Source: JBAWAP01 sp049589355 | GTDB lineage: Bacteria; Chloroflexota; Anaerolineae; VGOG01 | DNA: 7,061 nt | Direction: 5' to 3' | NCBI GenBank assembly: GCA_049589355.1 | Contig: JBAWAP010000286.1 | Location: 1 to 7,061, forward strand | In this document: in pieces, positions 1 through 5,990 of the stretch | Layout of the letters: each line of letters opens with the position of its first letter | Numbering within the stretch: position 1 is the stretch's first letter | Made by a program: the position numbers and the translations under genes | The notes under the pieces: model-generated | The model's input: only the letters and a program-made list of their open reading frames with translations | Databases searched by the model: none | What the model was told of the DNA's origin: nothing

Positions 1-11
1 CTATCGTACAT

Positions 12-1592
12 ATGCGCCAACAATTAAGAACCAAACGATTCGGTCTTGTCCTTGGTGCTGGTGTAGGCAAGCCATTCGGATTACCGAATTGGCGCGAGCT
101 TCTCAGAAGAATAGCTGAGGACCCGCAAGTAAACGGAGTTGAAGTCTTCTGGTCGTTGGAGAACAAGAGCCCGCAGGAATCACTAGCGCAGATGCTGTTC
201 GAGCATTTTAGGGCTGGTTACTGTGCTAAAAATGGAAGAGAAGAAACTGATATCCTGGAGCTGGAGCGGGATGTCAAGCGGATATGGCGCGAGATCATTC
301 ACAAGAACCTATATCGAGATGTGCCGGATAATTTGGAGGGCAGGCACCCTTATTTAGAAGAGTATCTTAACATCGTTCGACAGTCGACCATGACTGTTAA
401 CTATAACTTTGATGACACTATTGAGAGAATGCTTGCTGCTGGGCGCACTGAACAAGAGAGAAGGCGAGGCCTCGGCTATGAGACGGTCTGGGACGCCACC
501 TTGCAATTTCGGCTGAACGAGGGTGTTATTTACCATCCGAATGGTTTTCTACCAAAAAACCTCCTAGAAGGGCCAAGTGAAGACCTCATCTTTTCAGAGG
601 ATTCATTCGCTGATCAGCTTATCGCCTCCATGACTGGACATTATGTAACACTTCTACACCATTTTTTGAAGAACACTTGCCTTTTCATCGGAGTATCTTT
701 AGAGGACCCCACTCTCAGACACTTGCTGCGACAGAACGCCAGGATCAATCCGGGCCACTATCACTATCATGTAGCCTTTGTTAAGGATGCGACTCCAATT
801 GGTCCATTGCAACGCAGAGCTATCACAGCGTCAAATTTCGAAACTTACAATTTGATAACACTCTTCCTCAACTCACAGGAAATTAGAGCGCTTGGCCGGC
901 TGATTAACTCAAACCCACAGGATATGGCAAACTTTGCTGAAGAAATAGGGCTTGATTTGAAGTTTTGTTTTTATATCACAGGTGTCCCTGGTGCAAGCAA
1001 ATCCACAGTGTCATCTTTCTTTCGTAGCCTAGCCACATTCGCTGAATGGCCGAATCCTCGCCTAGAACTACTTGCAAAGCCTTTCACGGAATTGACCGCT
1101 AGCGAAAGGGAGACTGTTGATTCCTGGGTTGCCGATCAATTCGGAACAAAGAATCGCAATTTACTAACTGAAACTGAGGGTATTCATGTCATTGATCGTT
1201 GTCCGCTTGATCCGCTCACATTTACGCCTGACGGGGAATGGCCTGGCAAGGCTGCAAGACTGCATCGTGCGATAAGTCCCGGGAGGTCCAAGCGGAAGAT
1301 TCAAGCAGGTCACGTCATTCTCTTACGCGGTGACGAAAAAGTTATGGCGGCGCGCCTCAGAGTTGGGCACAAAAGAGGTTCACCTGAATACTTAGCTGAA
1401 TTGCACAAGAGTTTTCAGAAGATTTATTCCAGGCCTGGAACAACCGAGCTTGACACTCGGGGCTTGTCTATCCATGAGGTTGTTAAGCGAGTTGCTCACA
1501 TCATACACATGCAGGACTATCAGGAGGCTGATTTGCACGGCATACTATTAAAAACAAAGGATACTAATACGGTTAGCTCGAAGTTGTCATAG
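12..1592 (+). CDS. SIR2-like domain fused to a P-loop kinase-like domain; putative antiphage NADase-type defence protein
   Basis: The N-terminal half (about residues 8-290) looks like a SIR2-family NAD-binding domain. It has LVLGAGVGKPFGLPNW at residues 12-27 (usual form GAGxS...PxW), TVNYNFDDTIE at 128-138 (usual TxNYDxxxE), YHPNG at 174-178 (the usual His-Gly motif) and FIGVSLEDPTL at 225-235 (usual FIGySxxDP). N130 and H175 are the candidate active-site residues. The C-terminal half (about 318-505) looks like a nucleoside or nucleotide kinase-type P-loop domain. It has Walker-A-like GVPGASKST at 324-332, IDRCPLDPLTF around 394-404, an Arg/Lys-rich lid-like segment and a kinase-like ending (TELDTRGLSIHEVV). 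SIR2 defence proteins commonly deplete NAD during phage infection; a similar role here is inference. I do not recognise this exact fusion. Two positions often conserved in SIR2 differ (Gly19 for Ser, Asn132 for Asp). ATG at 12 places the first motif at a normal distance, but no stop or ribosome binding site is visible in the 11 bases before it, so the start may lie upstream. Codons are more A/T-ending than in serS, consistent with transfer. Confidence 0.75.
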   Translation: MRQQLRTKRFGLVLGAGVGKPFGLPNWRELLRRIAEDPQVNGVEVFWSLENKSPQESLAQMLFEHFRAGYCAKNGREETDILELERDVKRIWREIIHKNLYRDVPDNLEGRHPYLEEYLNIVRQSTMTVNYNFDDTIERMLAAGRTEQERRRGLGYETVWDATLQFRLNEGVIYHPNGFLPKNLLEGPSEDLIFSEDSFADQLIASMTGHYVTLLHHFLKNTCLFIGVSLEDPTLRHLLRQNARINPGHYHYHVAFVKDATPIGPLQRRAITASNFETYNLITLFLNSQEIRALGRLINSNPQDMANFAEEIGLDLKFCFYITGVPGASKSTVSSFFRSLATFAEWPNPRLELLAKPFTELTASERETVDSWVADQFGTKNRNLLTETEGIHVIDRCPLDPLTFTPDGEWPGKAARLHRAISPGRSKRKIQAGHVILLRGDEKVMAARLRVGHKRGSPEYLAELHKSFQKIYSRPGTTELDTRGLSIHEVVKRVAHIIHMQDYQEADLHGILLKTKDTNTVSSKLS

Positions 1593-1602
1593 ACGAAGTA
1601 GG

Positions 1603-1800
1603 CTAGGCCGCACTGTTGTTCTGAGCGGCAGCCAGAATGAGATAGAGTACAACTTCCTCTAAAGCGATGCCATTAATTACAATAGGGCATACATGCTTGT
1701 TTCGCTCTCGCAAGCATCTTGTCATCGTATGTCACGGCCCAACCAGAGTTCTGGCGCATCCAAGCCACATGTTGCCAGCCTGAGCAACTAGATGGCCTAA
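1603..1800 (-). pseudogene. possible frameshifted remnant of a small protein, perhaps a PIN-domain toxin C-terminus
   Basis: No intact gene lies between 1593 and the T-box leader. On the - strand one frame reads plausibly as protein down to a stop at 1673-1675, including GWQHVAWMRQNSGWAVTYDD and then KMLARAKQA. A second frame continues the theme as PIVINGIALEEVVLYLILA and stops at 1603-1605. Joined across one frameshift near 1685-1700 these give an 'AVTYDDKMLARAKQA...PIVING' pattern. It resembles the end of VapC/PIN proteins, where a 'vT.D..l...A...gi.v' stretch closes the fold. No N-terminal part with the PIN acidic residues is visible. The open frame runs on toward the T-box leader, so part of it may be chance. 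This is weak, inferential evidence. Confidence 0.2.
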
Positions 1801-1827
1801 TTAAAGTATCACAACTGAAGAGATTCG

Positions 1828-2094
1828 TTAAGAAGACAATGACGGAGACGAGTAGGCAGTGCTAGACTTCCAGAGAGTCGCCGACTGGTGGAAAGCGATA
1901 GTCACAGGCTGCTGAAATCCACTCCTGAGTCGCCAGCGGAAATGGCATTTAGCCAAAGTATGCCAGGCCGGGCGCTCCCGTTATCGAGCCGGAGTCCAAG
2001 GACTCCATGAGGTTGCTAACCGTGAGGCAGCAATGAAGAAAGGTGGCACCACGAGCGCTCTTCGTCCTTATCAGGAGTGAAGAGCGTTTTCATT
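1828..2094 (+). promoter_or_regulatory. T-box riboswitch leader of serS (tRNA-Ser sensing)
   Basis: A transcribed leader that reads the charging state of tRNA-Ser and controls read-through into serS. Visible parts, in order: a stem I loop-E strand AGTA (1851-1854) facing GAA (1914-1916); an AG-rich bulge AGAGAG (about 1872-1877); a distal-loop motif CTGGTGGAAAG (about 1885-1895); the specifier loop with TCC (1918-1920), a serine codon followed by the usual purine; internal hairpins GGCAT/ATGCC (1944-1964) and GGAGTC/GACTCC (1991-2006); and the T-box AAGGTGGCACCACG (2040-2053). The antiterminator can form from AAGG (2040-2043) with CCTT (2066-2069) and ACGA (2051-2054) with TCGT (2062-2065), exposing bulge TGGC (2044-2047) to the tRNA 3' end. 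The base after TGG is C, which fits the G discriminator of tRNA-Ser. The 5' boundary is approximate and I see no convincing promoter. Confidence 0.92.
2056..2090 (+). terminator. regulated intrinsic terminator of the serS T-box
   Basis: CGCTCTTC (2056-2063) pairs perfectly with GAAGAGCG (2079-2086). An inner TCCT (2065-2068)/AGGA (2073-2076) pairing has a 4-nt loop, and TTTT follows at 2087-2090. The left arm overlaps the 3' half of the T-box antiterminator, so the two folds exclude each other. That is the expected switch: terminator when tRNA-Ser is charged, antiterminator when it is uncharged. Confidence 0.9.
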
Positions 2095-2112
2095 AAACTA
2101 GGGAGGCTTATC

Positions 2113-3381
2113 ATGCTTGATCTCAGTTTCATACGTGAGAACCCGGATCAGGTCAAAGAGGCTTTGGTCAAATTGAACACCGACGCGCCCATTGACGAGA
2201 TCCTGGCCCTGGACGAGGAGCGGCGAGGTCTTCTGACGGCGGTGGAAGCCCTGAGGCATCAGCGCAATGTTACCTCTGAAAAGATAGGTCGCATGGAGAA
2301 GGGAGAGGAACGGCAAGCCCTCATTACGGAAATGCGCCAACTGGGGGAGCGCATCAAAGTCTTGGATGGCCGGGTAAGCGATGTGGAGGAACGGCTTCAA
2401 GAGGCCCTGCTTCAGATGCCCAACATGCCCCATGAGACGGTGCCCATCGGCAAGGATGACAGCGAGAACGCGGTGGTGCGCACCGAGGGGGAACCCCGCC
2501 AGCTCGACTTTGAGCCGCTACCCCACTGGGATTTGGGTCCGGTGTTGGGGATCCTTGACTTCGAGCGGGGGGTGAAGCTTTCCGGCACTCGCTTTTATGT
2601 GCTCAAAGGCCTGGGGGCCAGGCTTCAGCGAGCGCTGATCACGTGGATGCTCGACCTGCACGTGAACGAGCAAGGCTACACCGAAATCTACCCGCCCTTT
2701 GCTGTTAAGCGGGAATGCATGGTCGGCGCGGCGCAGTTGCCTAAGTTCGAGGAAAACATCTACCACGACGTTGAAGATGACTTCTGGTTCATCGGTACGG
2801 CGGAGATTCCGCTGACCAACCTGCATCGCGATGAGATCCTGAATGTAGACCAGTTGCCGCTGCACTATGTGGCTTACTCACCCTGTTTCCGACGAGAGAA
2901 ATTCTCCGCTGGCACGGACACGCGGGGCATTAAGCGAGGCCATCAGTTCGACAAGGTGGAGATGTATAAATTCGCTACTCCGGAGAAATCCTACGAGGAA
3001 CTGGAGAAGATGGTGGATAACGCGGAAGATGTGTGCCGACGGCTGGGCATCCCCTACCGGGTGGTGCAGATGTGCACCGGCGACCTGGGCTTCGCTGCCG
3101 CCAAGAAGTACGACGTTGAGATGTGGGCTCCAGGCTGCGGTGAGTGGCTGGAGGTCAGCTCCTGCTCCAACTGCGAAGACTTCCAGGCCCGTCGGGCCAA
3201 CATCCGCTACCGGCCGGAGCCCGGCGCCAAGCCCGAGTTTGTCCATACCCTCAACGGAAGCGGCCTGGCCCTACCCCGAACCCTGATTGCCGTCATGGAG
3301 AACTACCAACAGGCTGACGGCAGCATCGTCATCCCTGAAGTTTTGCGACCTTATATGGGAGGACTGGAAACTATCAACTGA
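2113..3381 (+). CDS. serS: seryl-tRNA synthetase (class II)
   Basis: Cytoplasmic enzyme that activates serine with ATP and charges tRNA-Ser; in many bacteria it also serves tRNA-Sec. The product is 422 residues, normal for the family. Residues 1-105 hold the N-terminal tRNA-binding arm, a helical coiled coil rich in Glu, Arg and Leu. The catalytic core carries TAEIPLT (229-235), motif 2 from CFRRE (258-262) through SAGTDTRGIKRGHQFDKVE (265-283), and motif 3 GLALPRTLIAVMENYQ (384-399). A Cys-rich SSCSNCEDFQARR stretch (349-361) is typical of bacterial SerRS. The ATG at 2113 is chosen because GGGAGG at 2101-2106 lies 6 nt before it and MLDLSFIRENPD is the standard N-terminus. An in-frame GTG at 2077 lies inside the T-box terminator hairpin and is not the start. 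Expression should depend on uncharged tRNA-Ser through the leader. Confidence 0.98.
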   Translation: MLDLSFIRENPDQVKEALVKLNTDAPIDEILALDEERRGLLTAVEALRHQRNVTSEKIGRMEKGEERQALITEMRQLGERIKVLDGRVSDVEERLQEALLQMPNMPHETVPIGKDDSENAVVRTEGEPRQLDFEPLPHWDLGPVLGILDFERGVKLSGTRFYVLKGLGARLQRALITWMLDLHVNEQGYTEIYPPFAVKRECMVGAAQLPKFEENIYHDVEDDFWFIGTAEIPLTNLHRDEILNVDQLPLHYVAYSPCFRREKFSAGTDTRGIKRGHQFDKVEMYKFATPEKSYEELEKMVDNAEDVCRRLGIPYRVVQMCTGDLGFAAAKKYDVEMWAPGCGEWLEVSSCSNCEDFQARRANIRYRPEPGAKPEFVHTLNGSGLALPRTLIAVMENYQQADGSIVIPEVLRPYMGGLETIN

Positions 3382-3382
3382 A

Positions 3383-3490
3383 GAAACCAGAAACCAGGTT
3401 TTTACGCTTTAGGGCCGAATAGCCGGCGACCATGTAGTGCTGCCAGTGGAGGTCACTTTTCCAATGCAAAAACCTGGTTTCTCAAGTTTC
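3383..3490. repeat. inverted-repeat element between serS and its terminator
   Basis: AGAAACCAGGTTTTT (3389-3403) and AAAAACCTGGTTTCT (3468-3482) are perfect 15-bp inverted repeats bounding 94 bp. The pairing continues imperfectly outward, with GAAAC (3383-3387) against GTTTC (3486-3490). The 64-bp interior has no open frame of note. No target-site duplication is clear. It could be a small non-autonomous element, a dispersed intergenic hairpin repeat or a long mRNA 3' hairpin; copy number elsewhere in the genome would decide. Confidence 0.75.
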
Positions 3491-3501
3491 ATGGAAAGCA
3501 C

Positions 3502-3537
3502 AAAACGCTCGGGGGCGCGCTGTGCCCCGAGCGTTTT
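3502..3537. terminator. bidirectional intrinsic terminator between convergent serS and pfk
   Basis: AAAACGCTCGGGG (3502-3514) pairs perfectly with CCCCGAGCGTTTT (3525-3537) over a 10-nt loop. The GC-rich core is flanked by four A on one side and four T on the other, so the RNA from either strand ends in a U run. It can end serS transcription (+) and the fba-fbp-pfk transcript (-). The 111 bp from here to the pfk stop hold only a weak, mismatched GGCC hairpin near 3609-3625 without a U tract. Confidence 0.9.
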
Positions 3538-3648
3538 CATTACGTGTGGGGTTTCGTCGCCGAATACCGCGAACTCTGTCGTATTTCGCAGCACCTTGGA
3601 CCATCCGGGCCTCGGTTTGGCCTGGAAAACCCCAAGGGTCTAAACTTG

Positions 3649-4809
3649 CTAGTACAGGAACATCGGCTTGCCGTGCGCGTGCCACACCTTGGGCCGGTAC
3701 TCTTCGACGTCGTAGAGGGCACGCACGTCCACGGTCTTTACCCCCAGCAACGGCGACTCTGCCGTCACGTCGGTGTAGCGCCCATCACGCAACGCCATCA
3801 TGCGCCCGAACCTTTTCGTCACGATCAGGTCCATCGCGATGTTGGCATAGTTGACGGCAACCATAATGTCCAAAGCATCTGGTTCCCCGGAGCGCATCAG
3901 GTAACCGACTTCCTGAATCAATGTCGCTTCGCCGGTTATCTCTTGCAGCCTGGCAGCGGTCACAGTGCCGATGCCGCCCAACTTTTTGTGCCCATAAGGG
4001 TCAACCTCCTCGTCTTTATGGATAATGTCCTCCTCTATGATCCGAGCCCCTTCAGAAATAGTCATCATGGCATAATGGCTGGGGTTGGCGTGCTTGTCCT
4101 GCATCAGCAGATCGGCCAGTTTCTCGATGTCGAAGGGGACCTCGGAGATGATGGCTCGATCCACGCCAGCCAGATATGCGGAGATGAGCGAGGTCTCCCC
4201 ACAGTGACGACCAAATAGTTCGATGACCCCGATGCGTTCGTGAGAGCCACAGGTGCTACGCAGTTGGTGAATGAAACGCACACTGCGGGTGACCGCAGTC
4301 GAAAAGCCAATGCAGAAATCCGTTCCAAAGACGTCGTTGTCCATCGTCTTGGGGATGGACACGATGGGGAACATCTCACGGTGGAGCCTCGCGCCATATC
4401 CCAGCGTATCCTCACCACCGATAGGAATCAGCACGTCAATCTTCAGGTGCTCCAGATTCTTGAGCACCTGAGGGGTAAAGTCCAGGTACCCATCCTTGTC
4501 AGGCTCTTGCTCCCCTGGCTTCAGGAAGGCAGGGGCTTGCTCAGGCCGCACACGGCTTGGGTTAGTGCGTGACGTGTGCAAGAAGGTCCCGCCAGTGCGG
4601 TCAATGGTGCGGGTGTTGGCCTTGTTCAGAGGTAGAATACATTGCTGGTGAATCTCGGGGTCGTCCGGGTTGTAGTGTAACAGACCCCACCAGCCACGCC
4701 GAATGCCAATGACTTCGTGACCTTCGCTCACGCCTCGGTAGGTTACCGTCTTAATGACGGGGTTCAAGCCGGGCACATCCCCGCCGCCAGTCAAAATCCC
4801 AATCCTCAT
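3649..4809 (-). CDS. 6-phosphofructokinase, probably pyrophosphate-dependent
   Basis: Cytoplasmic enzyme phosphorylating fructose-6-phosphate to fructose-1,6-bisphosphate. The product is 386 residues, longer than the roughly 320 of the E. coli ATP enzyme. It has the N-terminal phosphate-loop region ILTGGGDVPGLNP (5-17), IGGEDTLGYG (130-139), PKTMDNDV (153-160, catalytic Asp157), FGRHCGE (199-205) and the late VGYLMRSGEPDALD substrate segment. In this family Gly after GG(D/E) goes with ATP, and Asp there plus Lys before TxDND goes with pyrophosphate. Here these are Asp134 and Lys154, so PPi use is predicted, which would make the reaction reversible. That is inference from motifs and not certain for every subfamily. 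The ATG at 4809 is supported by AGGAGGAG at 4813-4820 (read on the - strand). It follows fbp by 30 nt, so the two are very likely cotranscribed. Confidence 0.93.
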   Translation of the reverse strand: MRIGILTGGGDVPGLNPVIKTVTYRGVSEGHEVIGIRRGWWGLLHYNPDDPEIHQQCILPLNKANTRTIDRTGGTFLHTSRTNPSRVRPEQAPAFLKPGEQEPDKDGYLDFTPQVLKNLEHLKIDVLIPIGGEDTLGYGARLHREMFPIVSIPKTMDNDVFGTDFCIGFSTAVTRSVRFIHQLRSTCGSHERIGVIELFGRHCGETSLISAYLAGVDRAIISEVPFDIEKLADLLMQDKHANPSHYAMMTISEGARIIEEDIIHKDEEVDPYGHKKLGGIGTVTAARLQEITGEATLIQEVGYLMRSGEPDALDIMVAVNYANIAMDLIVTKRFGRMMALRDGRYTDVTAESPLLGVKTVDVRALYDVEEYRPKVWHAHGKPMFLY

Positions 4810-4839
4810 AATCTCCTCCTGAAAAACTAATGTGGGTCA

Positions 4840-5850
4840 TCAAAACTCGCGGATGAACTCTTCGGCCTTGTCCACGTCCTCTCGGCTGCCAATGAAGAGG
4901 GGCACCCGCTGGTGAAGCAACTCTGGCTGGATGTGCATGATGTCCTTTGTACCATCGGAGGCACGCCCGCCGGCTTGTTCGACGATGAAGGCCAAGGGAG
5001 CCGCCTCGTAGAGCAGCCGGAGTTTACCGTGCGGTTTCTCGAGGTCTTTGGTGTCAGCCGGGTACATGAAGATGCCGCCCGCCAGCAGGTTGCGGTGAAA
5101 GTCCGCCACCAGCGTGCCGATGTAGCGTCCTGAATAGGGCCGGTCGGTGGCCTTATCGGACGCCTTCAGGTAGTCCACGTAGCGACGAACCCCCTCGCTC
5201 CAGTAGTGATAGTTGCCTTCATTGGTACTGTAATACTTGCCTCGAGGCGGAATCTGGATGTTGGAATGCGAGAGCAAGAACTCGCCCACGCTGGGGTCCA
5301 GGGTAAAGCCGTGCACTCCCTGGCCGGTGGTGTAGACCATCATGGTGCTGGAGCCGTAAACGATGTAGCCCGCGGCGGCCTGCTTGTAGCCGGGTTGCAG
5401 GAAATCTTCCAACGTACCCCGTCGTCCATCCGAGACCTTGTGGTGGATAGAGAAAATCGTGCCCACGCTGACGTTCACGTCAGTGTTGGCCGAGCCATCC
5501 AGCGGGTCGAAGATGAGCACGTATTTGCCGCAAGGAAACCGCTCAGGGATGGGAATGACATCGGGGTTCTCCTCGGAGGCCATGGCGCACAACCGCCCTG
5601 TGTGGTCGTTCATGCGGATTATGGTCTCATTGGCGAACACGTCCAGCTTCATGACCTGTTCACCCTGGATATTCACTTCGTCAGCGAGACCCAGGATCTC
5701 CACCAGACCCGCTTTGGTCACCTCGCGAGCGATGATCTTGGCCGCCAGCGCGATGTCGTAGAGCAAATTGGTGAATTCGCCCGTCGCTTTGGGAAAGAAT
5801 CGCTGTTGCTCCAGGATGTGGCGCTCAATGGTGATAATCTCTGTGGTCAT
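4840..5850 (-). CDS. fbp: fructose-1,6-bisphosphatase, class I
   Basis: Hydrolyses fructose-1,6-bisphosphate to fructose-6-phosphate and phosphate, the classic gluconeogenic step, in the cytoplasm. The 336-residue product is a normal length. Visible family signatures are the NIQGEQVMKLD catalytic-loop region (60-70), metal-binding SEEN (92-95), the FDPLDGSANTDVNVSVGTIF block (114-133; metal-site Asp115 and Asp118), the sugar-phosphate region YSGRYIGTLVADFHRNL (239-255) and GKLRLLYEAAPLAFIVEQAGG (275-295, including metal ligand Glu282). The ATG at 5850 gives the usual N-terminus. A modest AAGG lies a few bases before it on the - strand. It is the middle gene of the fba-fbp-pfk set, 140 nt after fba and 30 nt before pfk. 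The fba gap contains a 99-bp inverted-repeat element that could affect coupling of expression. Confidence 0.97.
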   Translation of the reverse strand: MTTEIITIERHILEQQRFFPKATGEFTNLLYDIALAAKIIAREVTKAGLVEILGLADEVNIQGEQVMKLDVFANETIIRMNDHTGRLCAMASEENPDVIPIPERFPCGKYVLIFDPLDGSANTDVNVSVGTIFSIHHKVSDGRRGTLEDFLQPGYKQAAAGYIVYGSSTMMVYTTGQGVHGFTLDPSVGEFLLSHSNIQIPPRGKYYSTNEGNYHYWSEGVRRYVDYLKASDKATDRPYSGRYIGTLVADFHRNLLAGGIFMYPADTKDLEKPHGKLRLLYEAAPLAFIVEQAGGRASDGTKDIMHIQPELLHQRVPLFIGSREDVDKAEEFIREF

Positions 5851-5879
5851 GGGACCTTGCTTTGTGAGAAAACTCCGTC

Positions 5880-5978
5880 AGGTGCCAGGCACTTCCGCAA
5901 AAGCCAACCTGCCCAACGCTGAAGACGATTTGGAAAGCGCTTTTGCTTTGAAATCTTCGGTGAAAGTGCCTGGCACCT
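5880..5978. repeat. 99-bp inverted-repeat element in the fba-fbp gap
   Basis: AGGTGCCAGGCACTT (5880-5894) and AAGTGCCTGGCACCT (5964-5978) are perfect 15-bp inverted repeats, each itself partly palindromic (GTGCC/GGCAC). Inside, GAAGA (5921-5925) can pair with TCTTC (5954-5958) and AAAGC (5934-5938) with GCTTT (5945-5949), so the whole unit can fold. Its left end is 29 nt from the fbp start and its right end 12 nt from the fba stop. The GTGCCTGGCAC core resembles REP-type sequences I associate with RAYT transposases; that link is recall and unchecked. It may act as a processing or attenuation hairpin in the operon mRNA. Confidence 0.8.
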
Positions 5979-5990
5979 AAACGCTCACTG

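Noticed and set aside
1772..1803. TTGCCA and TAATTA as a serS promoter
   Set aside because: The spacer is about 20 nt and neither box is a good match, so it is not listed.
1917..1919. ATC read as an isoleucine specifier in the T-box
   Set aside because: The TGGC bulge fits tRNA-Ser and the gene is serS; TCC one base later is followed by A as expected.
2077..2112. GTG at 2077 as an upstream serS start adding 12 residues
   Set aside because: It lies inside the T-box terminator hairpin, has no ribosome binding site, and the ATG at 2113 has GGGAGG and the standard SerRS N-terminus.
2867..3286. Out-of-frame open frames within serS on both strands
   Set aside because: Every SerRS motif lies in the annotated frame; the others are by-products of G/C-ending codons.
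3609..3625. GGCC...GGCC hairpin just past the pfk stop as a second terminator
   Set aside because: The stem has a mismatch when extended and there is no U run; the hairpin at 3502-3537 is far better.
3544..4218. Long open frame on the + strand opposite pfk
   Set aside because: It overlaps the clear phosphofructokinase on the other strand and its translation shows no family signature.
5206..5922. Long open frame on the + strand opposite fbp
   Set aside because: It is the antisense of a well-conserved FBPase and its translation has no recognisable domain.
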